DNA of 64,000 nt from Onthophagus taurus. Lineage: Eukaryota; Arthropoda; Insecta; Coleoptera; Scarabaeidae. The stretch spans positions 32,679,001-32,743,000 of the forward strand of contig NC_091972.1 in NCBI RefSeq assembly GCF_036711975.1. Direction: 5' to 3'. Made by a program: the position numbers and the translations under genes. Shown one piece after another: positions 11,950 to 23,964 of the stretch; within the stretch, counting starts at the first letter, position 1, and every line of letters begins with the position of its first letter. The notes below the pieces were generated by a model that saw only the letters and a list, made by a program, of their open reading frames with translations, did no database searches and was not told the origin of the DNA.

Positions 11950-13180
11950 GGTGGGATAATAATAATAATAATAATACTTTATTGAGCCAAATAAAATACA
12001 GAATACCTAGACAACAAAATAACAATCGATTAACAAATATACAATTGAAGCTCAATGCGTGCAAGAGCAGAAAAGGCAAAAGTGCCACTAATTTTACTTG
12101 AACCTTATAAGGTCGGCAAACATCGAAAGACCATAATGATAACCGTTATAAAAATAACTAAAGTAAATAATAGGTAGTATATAAACTGAAAATAAACAAA
12201 AATATCAGGAGTCATCCAAGAGGTGGGAAATTAAATTTTGTCAAAGTCTTCCACATCAAACTAGAACCTTCCATCATACAGCTCCATTCAATAAAATCTC
12301 TTTTCTCACGACGAATAGCACCGGTAACAGAATTACGTAACTGCTTAATATTCTGAAAATGTGCAGGATATCTCGTTCTCCTATAACGCCTAGAGCAGAC
12401 TCTCGAAGAGCCATCATCTTCTTTATATTGGCAGTAATCCATGGCAAAGAGTTCCTCTATCGCATTCTAATAACGAGAGCTGCATGGACATCATAATTTC
12501 GTTAAAATAATTAAGCTCAATAGATGAAAGGACTCCCAGTTCTTAATATCTAAATCCCTGTCAAACTCGTCCATGACAATACCTCGTAACTTGCGAAATC
12601 TTACAATCTTGCATACAACCAACAGATGATCAGAGAAACCAAGATCAATTGTACTACAATTAACAACAAGCAGACTACCAGATGAAAAGATCAAATTAAG
12701 AAGGGATATAAAAGTGTGTGAGATCCTCGTGGGTATCTTAACTACCTCACGCAAGTTTGACATCTTAAAGAGATACAGATACAAGAGATATATATAGTAC
12801 TTCTAAGAAATACAAAAGGTGGGCTCTCAATCATGAAGTTAACGTTAAGGTCACCTACCACTATCATCTTATCAACTAATGGATCCACGAACGAATAAGT
12901 CTTTTCGAGTATTTCAGTAAATAACTTTAAATCATAATAGGAGGTCTGTAAAAAACTCTAAGAGCTATGCGGATTCTTTGTACAACTAATTTAATCCAGA
13001 GCTGTTCAATTTCCAGCGCCAACTGAACATCAATTATAAAGAACGTAACTCCACCACCCCTAAATTGTCTATCCACTCTAAAAATATTGTAGTCTTTGAC
13101 ATACATCACAAATATTAACATTCAACCAAGTCTCAGAAATACCCAGCAACCCACAACCTAACCGCAATAAATAATCGCTA
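11950..13180 (-). pseudogene. Internally deleted LINE (endonuclease domain to 3' tail)
   Basis: Minus-strand frames give apurinic-type endonuclease pieces in order. 13121-12927 has 'VDRQFRGGGVTFFI' and ends in 'FYRPP', the R-G-G-G-V and V-Y-R-P-P motifs. 12784-12491 has 'VVKIPTRISHTFISLLNLIF' and 'DLGFSDHLLVV', the T-R-x-T-x-L-L-D-L-I-F and S-D-H motifs. 12442-12212 covers the linker before the RT. The RT domain itself is missing. The sequence then runs to a (TAA)n tract at 11959-11980, which on the minus strand is an ATT-rich 3' tail like that of the LINE at 57.6-59.4 kb. Confidence 0.65.
11957..11980. repeat. (ATA)n microsatellite
   Basis: Seven or so uninterrupted TAA units, probably the 3' tail of the minus-strand LINE described at 11950-13180. 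Confidence 0.8.
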
Positions 13181-13189
13181 GTTCACTAA

Positions 13190-14316
13190 AGTGGGCCTTC
13201 AAGTGTTTATTTACAATTGGACTAAGATAAATTGGGTTAAATCGTATAATTATTACAATTTAATCTCATTTATCATAGTCCAATTGTTAATAATAACGAA
13301 GATACAGATTGTTAAAGTTAATACTTTATTTTCGTTTTTCTTTAATAATTTCCACTGTCAAATATCATTAATTCTCTAATATTAATGCCAATTGACAACG
13401 TTGGTTTAGTGTTTGACTAAATAATATCATTTTCAACGCCAACTAATATTTACTGAGCATAGTTAAATTTTGCAATGTGCGCTTAAACAGTGATTATCTT
13501 GGAAACGGAGAACTTTAGAGAAGATTGGTAGATATAACAAATTTATGTAAAATGTCTGAGAAACTGAAATGTCTGAAGTTGTGTGAGTTGTAAAAAACTC
13601 TGAAAGATAAGTCAAAACTAATACCAAATTATTATTTATTGTTTGAAAAAATGATAATGTACCAATTTTCATGTTCATAATGTAAGAGAAAACAAAATTA
13701 TTAAAGAAAAACGAAAATAAAGCATCCGCTTTAACCATCTGTATCTTCATTATTATTAACAATTGGACTAACATAAATTGAGTTAAATCATAATAATTTA
13801 ATGAGGAATTCACTGTTGCTCTGTGTCCCATTAGTAACGGACCATTGAGAATACAAACGAACAAATGAAAGTGAATTAAAAAGCAAAATAAACGGATTGA
13901 ACAATAGAAGTCAAAATCTAATAGAAAAATATCAACTAGATTAATGACTGAAAGTATGTAAACAAATCGAAACGGACCCCGAAAAAACATATTGGAAAAA
14001 TTAAAAAAGTGACAAAATACAAGAAGATCGGCGACATTCCAACAATATATCATAACAACATAGAATATAGAACAGATCAACAAAAATGCGACTTACTTGC
14101 CATTCCCAAAATGAGTTAACTCCTTAATCAAATTGCGACTACGATGCACAATTTATAGTCGTTTATAAATTACGACTACAAGATTTCTGAACATGTTCAG
14201 TCACGACCATGATTAAATACCGGAAGTAACTCAAAAAGAATATGACGAACATCTAGTTAAAGGAAAAAATGTATACCCCGAATCTGATCTTATAACCAAG
14301 AAGTTGCTTATAAGGG
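13190..14316. repeat. Inverted repeats in AT-rich sequence
   Basis: A block at about 13205-13350 and a block at about 13685-13800 are inverted copies; shared motifs are CAATTGGACTAA, CGAAAATAAAG and GATACAGATGGTTAAAG-like strings. The left block is itself partly palindromic (CAATTGGACTAAGATAAAT near 13215 pairs with TTTATCATAGTCCAATTG near 13270). The stretch between and to the right, to 14316, has long chance open frames on the minus strand with a low-complexity, hydrophobic composition and no recognisable gene. Confidence 0.5.
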
Positions 14317-14419
14317 AAGTGTCACGACTGTGTCTCACCGATTTCGATGAAATTTGGTACAGTTTCAGTTGGTACAGTTGGGGTTGAAAGTTTGGGGAAA
14401 AAGTACATTTTTACATACA

Positions 14420-15790
14420 CAGTAAAGACCGGTTATAACGAGTATGCTTTATAACGAGCAAGCTTCCAAGTCCCGTGAAAAATCCTATCCTTACAATGTA
14501 AAAAATTTCGGTTATAACGCGTGCTCTGTTATAACGAGAGCTCGGTTGTAGTTTTGCGTGTTTTATACCGTCTATAACGAGCGAATGACGTAAAAATCTG
14601 GCGACGTCGTGACGCGCCATTTAGGCACCATGTACAGGCAGCATTGGCAGTTCAATTTATCGCCAGATTTACGTGAACTTGTATCTATACGTTGTTACAA
14701 AAATCCTCATATTAACAAGTTAGAATATATTGAACTTGCGTACTTTCCGCCAAATTTAACTTCCGTCTTACAACCGATGGACCAAGGCATAATTAAATCA
14801 ATGAAAACGTTTTACCGACAAAAGTTGTTGTTCAAGTTAGTAGAAGCTATGGATCTGAACGAAAAATTAAAAATCGATATTTTAGATGCCATAATAATGC
14901 TAAACAGCGCATGGATAAATGTTAAAAAAGAAACAATAATGAATTGCTTTCGTCATGCATTCGGCAATTTTGCAGAGAGTTTTAGCGAGGAATATGAAAT
15001 TCCCTTAGCTCAATTAATTACGCGTATCTCTGTGGAAGATAATCTTTCTAGTTGGGCAGAGAAAAACGGTTTGGAAATAGACGGTATCGATTTAAATTTA
15101 TTTGCCACTATCGATGACGATGTTACTACTGGTTCCATTCTATCTGACACTGAAATAATGTCTAACGTGTTGAATAAAGATAATGAATCTGACGGTGAAT
15201 CAGATGAAGAGGTAGAACGAAACATATCAAAAAATGAATTTTTGAAGCATTTTCTAGGGTGACACGTTACATTGCAACCAACTATGCGGACAATACTGAA
15301 TGTATGTTCGCATGCGATACAATAAACAAAAATATTTGCCAGGAATTATTACATAAAAGCATAAAACAGAAAAGCATCCGAGAATATTTCAATAAAAATT
15401 AATTTTAGATGTATAATAGTATAGATGTTTAGTTAATTAGTTTTAGTCTATTAGGTAGTTGTATCTGTCTTAAACAATAATGTTATGAAAAATTGCAAAA
15501 ACATGATAATGTATTTGTTTGTTTTTACCTTTTCAATCGTATACTTTTAAAGCAAACAAAATTTCTCATAGTGATTAATTTCTGATAGTGAATAAACAAA
15601 AATTTCATTGTAAAAGTACAAAAACAAAAAGATTTTTTTAAGTCGTTCTTAAAATTGCTGGATACTACTTTTTGCACAAGTATTAAAATTTATGTTACAT
15701 ATTACGACAACCTTGGTTATAACGAGGTACCGTCTATAGCGAGCAATTTTTTCGGTCCCTTGACTGCTCGTTATAACCGGTCTTCACTCT
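14420..15790 (+). mobile_element. Tigger/pogo element, deletion derivative
   Basis: Terminal inverted repeats read CAGTAAAGACCGGTTATAAC on the left (from 14420) and GTTATAACCGGTCTTCACT on the right (to about 15788), with TA nearby on both sides. Sub-terminal copies of 'TATAACGAG' recur inside both ends. Only the 3' part of the transposase remains (14609-15262), so it is an internally deleted copy. It sits inside the left arm of a larger transposon and is therefore younger than it. Confidence 0.75.
14609..15262 (+). pseudogene. Tigger/pogo transposase, C-terminal half
   Basis: The open frame of 217 codons carries the pogo-family block 'FPPNLTSVLQPMDQGIIKSM', where the family's third catalytic acid lies shortly downstream of the conserved tract. 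A helical C-terminus and an acidic tail (SDGESDEEVE) follow. The usual protein is about 450-550 residues with an N-terminal CENP-B-type DNA-binding region and the first two catalytic aspartates; these are absent. The methionine at the start falls in filler sequence joined by the internal deletion. In an active family member the protein would cut at the TIRs; this copy cannot. Confidence 0.7.
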
Positions 15791-16324
15791 ATTTCGAAAA
15801 CGAAAAGTGCTATCAAAATGTGGTAAATTGAAACTGATATTCATTTTTAATAAGCTTTCGTTTGATGTATCGTACATATACCACAGGGTGAAAAGGGGTG
15901 AACTACCCTTATTTTTCGGGTTTATTTAAAAACCGCCCTATTGATTTTGATGGCGTTAAATATACTTGTAATGCATTCAAAAATATTAGTTAAGAGTTTT
16001 TTGTCATGCGTCGTAGATCAATCCTAGCGATATTACGAGGGTTAACATGTAACTACTTTTCGTAAGAATGATGTGATAAAACTGTCAGGTATTTTGAAAA
16101 TACTTTAAACAAAACCGTAAATTAGTCGCACAACAAAATGTTTAGTGTAAAATAAGGCATAATATACCATTTAGGGGTGGTTGGGCTTACAAATTAATTC
16201 TATCCCGGGCGGAAATGTTGATCGAGTAAAAACTTTAGCAAAAGATTTCCTTAAAGAAGCAAAGCTACAAATCCAAATATATGGACCTGAAAACACCTAA
16301 AATTCGGATCAGAGCGGTTTTAAC

Positions 16325-16900
16325 TTGGAATTCCATTCGGAAAGAACATTAAGCGATTTAGGAGTTAAAACCGTAGAATGTATGGTCCAGTCGGTGTCGT
16401 CTACAACGCACAGTTACACAATTCAACCCAAAATCTGGAAAGTTAACTTCAGAACACATGAAAAATTGGCTACAAAATGTATATTTTCTAAATCATTATT
16501 ATTATTATTAGATTCTTGGAGTAGCCATTGTCCTTAAGTTATTAGTGAAATAACTCCATCAGATACTAATTTTAAACATTTATCTATACCTGCAGGGACA
16601 ACAGGCCAAATACAGCCCCTAGATGTATTTGGTTTCAGAATATAGAAAAATTTTATTAGAAGATTCTCTGATCAGATTATTATTTACCAGTATGATGTCA
16701 ATTTACATCAGAGGGATAATATAATAAAATTGCAATCCCTAACGCATAACCAGTTGTCTTCCCCTCGGTTTATAAATGTTTTTAAATACGCATGGTTTGC
16801 AAGAGGCTATATAGAGGAAAGACCAGACAGATATAGTGGTCATAACATGTGCATGGTGTAAAAAATCCTTATGTTTAAAACATTTTTTGCACGACTTTCA
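16325..16900 (+). pseudogene. DDE transposase relic of the long-TIR element
   Basis: Broken frames give 'LLLLLDSWSSHCP' (a catalytic D inside L-L-D-S-W-x-G-H), then 'IPAGTTGQIQPLDVFGFRI', then 'LQSLTHNQLSSPRF' and 'YAWFARGYIEERP'. This order is known in a widespread arthropod IS630-like transposase family. An in-frame stop follows the 'HCP' block and another interrupts 'FRI-KNF', and the N-terminal HTH region is not identifiable. It lies centrally between the TIR arms at 14.3 and 17.7 kb, so it belongs to that element. Confidence 0.65.
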
Positions 16901-18494
16901 TATTTGCCAATACTATGTAGAATAAAAATAAATTTAACATTGAACATAAAAAACGTCAATTAGTAATATAAAATAAACTTTTTTGGTATTATCGACCATT
17001 TTTTTCTGTTAGTTGCTTTTTAACTCATAAATAAATAAAATACCTTATTTATCTAGTAATTTTATATTTATTATTTAAAGAAAATGAGGGTAGTTCACCT
17101 CGTGGAACATCGATATAGATAGATTTTAAAAGAAGCAATACTACATTTAACAAATTGCGATGGCAGTTTTCATTTTCGAGATATAAACAAAAAACTACCC
17201 ATTTTCATAAATAACCATTTTCAAAAATTTTTACTTCAAATATAAAACAAACACAGTGCCAAATTTCGCCGTAATCGACAAGTAACACCCGGGATAGAAT
17301 TAATTTTTAAGGGGGTTGTCAACCCCAACCACCCCTAAATGGTGTATTATGCCTTATTTTACACTAAATATTTTATTATTTACGGTTTTGTTTACAGTAT
17401 TTTTAAAATACCTGACAGTTTTATCACATCATTCTTACGAAAAGTAGTTACATGTTAACCCTCGTCGCTAGGGTTGATCTACGATTAATGAGAAAAAACA
17501 CTTAACTAATAGTTTTGAATGCACTACAAGTATATTTAACGTCATCAAAATCGATAGGGTGGTTTTTAATATCAGCTACAATTTACGAAATTTTGATAGC
17601 ACTTTTCGTTTTCAAAATATAAGTGAAAACGTACTTTTTCTCCAAACTTTCAACCCCCATAACTCGCCCCAGGGGCTTATTTTGGCCCATTCTATGACTG
17701 TACCAAATTTCATCGAAATCGGTGATACACAGTCGTGACACTTACCTTGTTAGACAACTTAGCTCACAAGTGCATAAAACAATCCGTAACATGTTTAATT
17801 TCTGTATACAAAATTTCATATTTCCACCATTATGGAAGAAAGGAACAATAATAACAATCTTTAAACATAGTGCTAAACACCCTCTCCCACAAAGCTACCG
17901 TCCTATTACCTTATTACCTGTGATCGGTAAAATATTCGAAAGCATTATCAACTCTAGAACAAATAACCCTACAAATAACAAAATCCTCATATCCCCAAAT
18001 TCCCGGATTCAGACCCAAACAAACCACAACCCATTCTTTCATTGTCCTTACGAACAACATTCAAACTGCTAAAATTCAAAATGGGGTAACTTGAAATTCC
18101 TGCACCATACTTGAAAGTTATAAATGAGTAGATCTTCAGAACAGGACGTTAATCATCAGAATAAAAAAATGTCTATTCTTTAAGGAGTACCACAAGGATC
18201 TCCTTGTATAGCATCTATTGCTACGATATTTAGCAACCAGACACTAATATAATACATGACAAAAATATTCAAATTGTCTTCAAACATCTACAGGCGTCAA
18301 CGTGTTCAAAAAATGATGAATCTCCCCCATTCCGAACAAATTCCAGCTGCTGGTCTTGCACTCTAGAATTGTAAATCTCTCAAAAACAATCAAATATCTG
18401 GGCATTACCGTGACGACAAACTAAAATTTAAAACACAAATTAACATTTTACATAAAACAATTTAGACACAAATTGCCGCTCGATTACGAACATA

Positions 18495-20901
18495 TAGGGT
18501 GTTCATTTCAAAACTTTCCACCTCAATTTCTGTAAATCCGGAAGTTTAAAAAGAAAATCGCTGAAATAGGTAAAGAATAAAACCAAGGGGGACAACTTTT
18601 TATGCAAAAATTGACTCACTCACTTCAACCCCCCGCCGCCAGAAACCAACCCCTTAAAAATCTTAAATGGAAAGGGGTGTCAAGTGATACCTCATTTTAA
18701 AGGTCTTTTAAGGTACTATATGTTAGTATTTTTTTTTTTAAATTGATCGATTCGTTTTCGAAATTTTTACGAAAATCTTTGTGTTGTATTTCCCGCTTTA
18801 ATTAATATTAAAAACTTTAATCACCTTCTTAAAAGCAAGAATAAGTAATCTTTTATTATTAATTTATAAAATTAAATTACCATGTTCGTTTTTACAACGA
18901 CCATTAAACCTTCATTATTTCGGAGCAATCGGAAATATTTAAGAAAACTAAACACGTATAATTATGAATTAAACTAAATTTTATTGAAAGTATTTTACAT
19001 TAAACCTGTATGAAAATTACTCTTGACTCGAATGGCCAAAAAAAGGAAAAAAAGAGACGAAATTTTTCTCTTTCTATAAACGACTTATAGGCAGGCTCAC
19101 AGTGCGAGAAAAGGATAAAATAAAAGTGCAATAATAAAATCATAAGTTTATTTGGTTATTACTTAAACAACTTTGTGTTATCCACTTAACAAAGTTATTT
19201 AAATAAAACAGCAATAATGGTTTACAGTTTGCAGGAAAGGATTGAAATTGTATTAATGTATGGATCAAAAAATGAATGTGCTCGACGAACTGCCGCAGTT
19301 TTTAATGAAAGGCATCCAGATAAGAACGTATCTCATACATACGTCCTGAATCTCATGAAGAAATTCACTCAGAGTGGGTCCGTTGCCAACATAAAACATA
19401 ATGAGTCGAGAGTTTTGAATGAAACCGCTCAACTGGAAGTGTTGGGTCATTTCGGTATCAACCCCAATATTTCATTGCGTCAGGTATCTCGTGCAACTGG
19501 TATATCCTTGGGTTCTGTTCATAAAGTTGTAAAACTTCACAAATTCCATCCTTATAAATTGAAAATACATCAAGAGCTAACTGAAGACGATTTTGACAAG
19601 AGAATACAGTTTTGTGAAGAAGTGACCACTATTATTAATAATAACAACGTTTTTGTGAAAAATATCTGCTTTAGTGATGAATGCACTTTTTCTTTAAATG
19701 GATTTGTAAATAAACATAACTGCAGATATTGGAGTAATGAAAACCCTCATCTGACTGTAGAAGGGCATACACAATATCCTGAAAAAGTTAATGTATGGGC
19801 CGGCATTTTGGGAGACCAAGTGATTGGTCCAGTGTTTATCGATGGAAATTTAAACGGCGAAGTGTACTTGGATATGTTAGAAAATACTATCAATCCACTA
19901 ATTACGGAAGCTCTCGAGAATCAGTTGGATAGAGAAGAAAATGCCTTACTTGATGAGAATGAATTACATTTTCAACAAGACGGAGCTCCTCCTCACTATG
20001 TTCTCCCAGTACGACAGTGGTTAGATAATACGTTTCCAAACAGATGGATAGGACGAAGAGGTCCTATAGAGTAGCCAGCCAGATCACCAGATTTGGCGCC
20101 ATTAGACTTTTGTTTATGGGGTCATTTAAAGTCTGTTGTATTTACCCCTCAACCTCAAAATTTAGAAGAACTTCGTCAGAGAATTACTGCAGCTTGCCGT
20201 GGAATTCAAAGGGAAGTTTTTGAAAATGTGCGCCGAAGTTTTGAACAACGGTTGTACCATTGTTTAGCTAATAACGGACAACACTTTGAACAATTATTAA
20301 GTTGATTTTCTCTGCAAAAAGTTTTTGTACATAATTAAATAACTGAAAATAAAATAGAACGTTTCAAGCAGTTAAAAGTTGTTTAAGTAATAACCAAATA
20401 AACCTAAAAGAAAAGAAAAATGAAACAGAAATCGTTTTTTCTAAATATCTCTGACAGACGCCAGGCAAGCTAGCCAACGTAGGTATATCATTGTCAAAAT
20501 AACCTAAATATCAAAGATTTCGGATTGCTCCGAAATAATAAAGGTTTAATGGTCGTTGTAAAACAAACATGATAATTTAATTTTATAAATTAATAATAAA
20601 AGATTACTTATTCTTGCTTTTAAGAAGGTGATTAAAGTTTTTAATATTAATTAAAGCGGGAAAATTTCGAAAACGAATCGATCAATTTAAAAAAAATAAA
20701 TACTAACATGTAGTACCTTAAAAGACCTGAAATGAGGTATCACTTGACACCCCTTTCCATTTAAGATTTTTAAGGGGTTGGTTTCTGGCGGCGGAGTGTT
20801 GAAGTGAGTGAGTCAATTTTTGCATAAAAAGTAGCGATTTTTTTTTTAAACTTCCGGATTTACAGAAATTGAGGTGGAAAGTTTTGAAATGAACACCCTG
20901 T
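18495..20901 (+). mobile_element. Mariner-like element with about 400-bp terminal inverted repeats
   Basis: Left arm about 18495-18936 (from TAGGGTGTTCATTTC) and right arm about 20517-20901 (to GAAATGAACACCCTGTA) are inverted copies over their whole length. The left arm carries about 20-40 extra bases near 18770. TA dinucleotides flank both ends. The transposase lies between. The arms remain very similar, so the insertion is fairly young, and it split an older LINE copy. Confidence 0.82.
19217..20305 (+). pseudogene. Mariner-like transposase with one in-frame amber codon
   Basis: A single reading frame of 361 residues interrupted only by TAG at 20072-20074 (codon 286). The N-terminal HTH region starts at ATG 19217 ('YSLQERIEIVLMYGS'), with a second HTH about residues 70-115. 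The catalytic core has 'CFSDECTFS' (first D), 'FQQDGAPPHY' (second D) and, after the stop, 'RSPDLAPLDFCLWG' (third D). There are about 36 residues between the second and third acids. The TAG replaces the tryptophan normally found in G-P-I-E-W-P-x-R-S-P-D. No other damage is visible. In an active copy this enzyme would cut at the TIRs and insert at TA. Confidence 0.8.
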
Positions 20902-21065
20902 ATAACAACACAATGCTTACCAAACTCAACCAAGACAATAATGAGAAAAGCAGAAAGATGTCTTCGTAATATTCGTAACGAGGTCTTATATACAAAAACC
21001 AAAATTGAACCAATTTGCGAAAGATACAATCGTTTAAAAGTAAGATTTAAGATAAAAGGAACATG

Positions 21066-22866
21066 AAGGTGGACCTAAGTCACTATATCAATTATTAAAA
21101 TATTAATCATAAATATTTTATTTAATTTAAATGTAAATATATTATCTAATTACACAAATTTGCGAGATATATAGTGCAAGATACATATTTGAGACTTACA
21201 ATAAGAGATAAAATCGTAAATTGAACTTTAAAGAAGTTTTCAGCAAGAAACTAAACAAGACGAAGTGATGCTTATAAACAAACATAGCATTGCAAAGATG
21301 CTGGCCAGTTCCCCATATTCGTAGTTAGTTATCACGAAATAAAAGGATTTATAAAAATACATACAAAGTAACTAGTGTTTGTCAAACTGATGAAAACAAA
21401 TATTTTGCTGGATTAATATTAAACGTGCGCGTTAATTACTGTTAATAAAAATTGCTATAAGATTGAGAATATATAAAACATCAGACCACGACCATAATTC
21501 GATTACTGAGACGATATACTCACTAGGCGTTTAAAGTAATAGAAGGTTATTAGGTATCCCAAATGCACCTCATCATAACACTTCTAGAAAGCGTGATACA
21601 GCATTGAAAGATGTCTTCAATTGACAGCGAAATCATAAATATCCATCGGTGCGGTTTGATTAGTTTTTAAACAATAATAAATTTATTTCAGACCTTAATT
21701 ATAAAATCATTAATAAATTCTATCCCCCATAAATGAAATCGTTTATAATATAAAATTTGTTCATTTTGCGGTTTCACGTTTTTAACTGAACACATGTTTT
21801 TCTATGATAGATTTTACAATCTTGATAAACAATCTTTACGCTTTACTTAATTAAATCTTTCACAAACGTAACAGTTAATTACAACAAAACTAGTAAACGA
21901 AACCAAATACAAACTCTCTCTCTCTCTTTCGTATTAACAGAATGTTAAATAATACAAAATAGATTTTGCATTTTACAATGTTGTTAAACGTTCCCTCCTA
22001 CTATAGCATTTTGCATAATTATACATACATTACTTCGTTTTCTCGTGAGATTACCAATTGGATAATTAACAGGACATAAAACGGCATCCGCTGAAACAAT
22101 TACTAGCAGGTTTATTAAAATATCGGTTCCCATAAAGGTTAACTACCGTTTCTAAAATACGTTAACGATAGGATACGAAACATCATTTCATTGTGTGTGT
22201 GCGTATTAATGTGATACGGTTGTTAAATAATAATTTAAGTGGGTTTAAAAATGATCTCCTTGGTTTGTTTTTCTTGTGCTTAAAACTACGACTGTAGGTT
22301 GTAGAACTTGTACCGTGAAAATGCATCCGTTATAGCTGAGGCAATAAGCATCGTAAAGTTTGCATTAATATTTGTTTGGTTTTAACCTATTGCTTTTGCT
22401 GGCATTTTAAGGAAGATTAATCGGCCAATCTTGGAGGTGTAATAAATCACGGAAAATCAACATATTACCGAGACTATTAATTATGATGTTATTTTCGATT
22501 TACCTTTTCGATTGACAGTTTTCGATTTCGTCAGTTGTGTATAAATTTGAAATTATAAAGAGAAAAATTAATTTTACAAGAATTTTTTTCCATTTACAAA
22601 TAGGATAATGTTGCGGTCATAAACGAGAAAATCGCTTGCGTGCATTAAATCGATCTGAATTTCTTAAAACCGATCCCAGAACGTCACGTGCCGACTTTTT
22701 AAACTACTTTTACCTCATTCACTTACATAACACCAAAACAAATACCACAACACTGCCTCGAAATAAGACGCACGTGACATACATTTTCGCCAAATAGATT
22801 GAATCCTAAATCTCAATTTTTTATTTAATTAAGGATTTTATTATAATCATTATTCTTACAATTTGT
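21066..22866. other. Non-coding stretch
   Basis: No gene recognised. A short (CT)n run lies at 21917-21928 and a (TG)n run at 22193-22202. From about 22600 to 23300 the base composition is less AT-rich than the neighbourhood. Confidence 0.5.
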
Positions 22867-23328
22867 TTGATTTCGATCAAAATCCAAAGCATATTTCTGA
22901 TACTTTATTTGAAACTACAACATTTGATAGCATACGAATTATGTACTTTGGAAGTTTATTTGAAACATAAAGAAGATGTCAATATATCGTTTTTGCAGAA
23001 CACAAAACAAAAAACAGAAAGACAAAAAAGAAAAAAAAACAGAGAATGCAATCGCAGTGATGCCTACACCACATCGGTTGTGGAGATATTGCACAAATTA
23101 AAGTGGTCATTATCGCCATACAGACGGGGTCAGGCATCTCTACGTTTGCTGGTGGCGTTCCATCGAGAGTACGTGCTTGCCATTTCACTCTCCTCGGCTC
23201 GACGCGTCCTTGCCTGGTATTTGGGTGTCATAAGCCAGTTTAATGTGTTATGTAACGGTAGCGAGTCAATAATTAGGCTTTGTTTATTAAAAAATCTCTT
23301 GAAAGGGTACTCGAAAAATTATGATTAA
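22867..23328 (+). CDS. Unrecognised open frame in a G+C-richer island
   Basis: An open frame of 153 codons read from a TTG, with a methionine-free start, a lysine/arginine-rich tract (residues about 50-65) and a leucine-rich end. I recognise no family. The opposite strand is also open over 22979-23188, beginning with a methionine. That strand carries cysteine- and proline-bearing sequence and then a phenylalanine run derived from an A-rich tract. The island (about 23040-23250) has clearly higher G+C than its surroundings, so it may be an exon, an untranslated exon or a conserved regulatory block. Translation is unproven. Confidence 0.15.
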   Translation: MISIKIQSIFLILYLKLQHLIAYELCTLEVYLKHKEDVNISFLQNTKQKTERQKRKKNRECNRSDAYTTSVVEILHKLKWSLSPYRRGQASLRLLVAFHREYVLAISLSSARRVLAWYLGVISQFNVLCNGSESIIRLCLLKNLLKGYSKNYD

Positions 23329-23964
23329 CTGAATTATAATTTAAAAATTCCTGAGATTTTTTTTTAAAGTGGATCAAGTTCATCTTTTCTATTTAATTAT
23401 GAATTTTTAATTCCGACTTTAATTCCATTAATTTCCTTCTTTGCTAATTTAATTTTGTATAAAATTGATAACAATATTTAATCATAGTGGTGTCCTAGAA
23501 GTGCTATTAAATTGTCGCTTTGTCTTGTACTTGGGTTGTCAAACAAACAATAGAGTAAACTTAGTGCCATTGTTGAAGTGTAAATTTATAAACGTTTTTA
23601 ATGCTGTTATACAATTTCTGTTAATATCATTAAAATACTTCACGTTGATGTGATATCAAATATGTTTTTGTACCTTACCTTACTTTGTTACTATCATATG
23701 GGTCGCTTTGAACCAAATTTATTTTGATTATTATCAACTTCTTCGATATCGTTAGATTTGTCTTCATGTTCTATGTCTGTGATGAAACACCATAGTTCCA
23801 TCACATATTCCAGCGAGTTGCCAAGAAGTTGTCAGTATCACTTCTGGTTATTCTGTGCCTTTGGTAACTCGCGATAAGGTGGCGGATTTTAAATCGAGGT
23901 CACAAAACTTTATACCAATCTCATACGTCTTCATCATTATTTCACGCAAATACAGTTATTGATT
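23329..23964. other. Non-coding AT-rich stretch
   Basis: Nothing recognisable on either strand; short chance frames only. Confidence 0.5.

Larger units (their letters stand above)
14317..17743 (+). mobile_element. Long-TIR IS630-type DDE transposon, split by a Tigger element
   Basis: The arms are inverted copies of about 500 bp. The left arm starts AAGTGTCACGACTGTGT at 14317 and is interrupted by the Tigger element (14420-15790). It resumes with the 'GATAGCACTTTTCG' complement and continues to about 16215. The right arm runs from about 17285 to 17743 and ends ACACAGTCGTGACACTT. Without the insert the element would be about 2.05 kb. Between the arms lie transposase remnants. The target duplication could not be fixed. 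Confidence 0.72.
17744..21065 (+). pseudogene. LINE reverse transcriptase, split by a mariner-like insertion
   Basis: The left part (17744-18494) has 'FPPLWKKGTIITIFKHSAK' and 'LPQSYRPITLLPVIGKIFES', the fingers region of a jockey-type RT (S-Y-R-P-I-S-L-L-x-x-x-x-K-x-x-E). Degraded frames up to 'TIKYLGITV', the block past the active site, follow. The right part, after 20902, gives 'KAERCLRNIRNEVLYTKTKIE', the C-terminal region. A transposon lies between at 18495-20901. The palm motif with the catalytic aspartates is not readable, and there are many stops. Confidence 0.6.

Noticed and set aside
13463-14083. 206-codon open frame on the minus strand
   Set aside because: Composition is phenylalanine/leucine/isoleucine-rich, it lies over an inverted-repeat AT-rich region, and no motif or homologue is recognisable. 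A chance frame is more likely.
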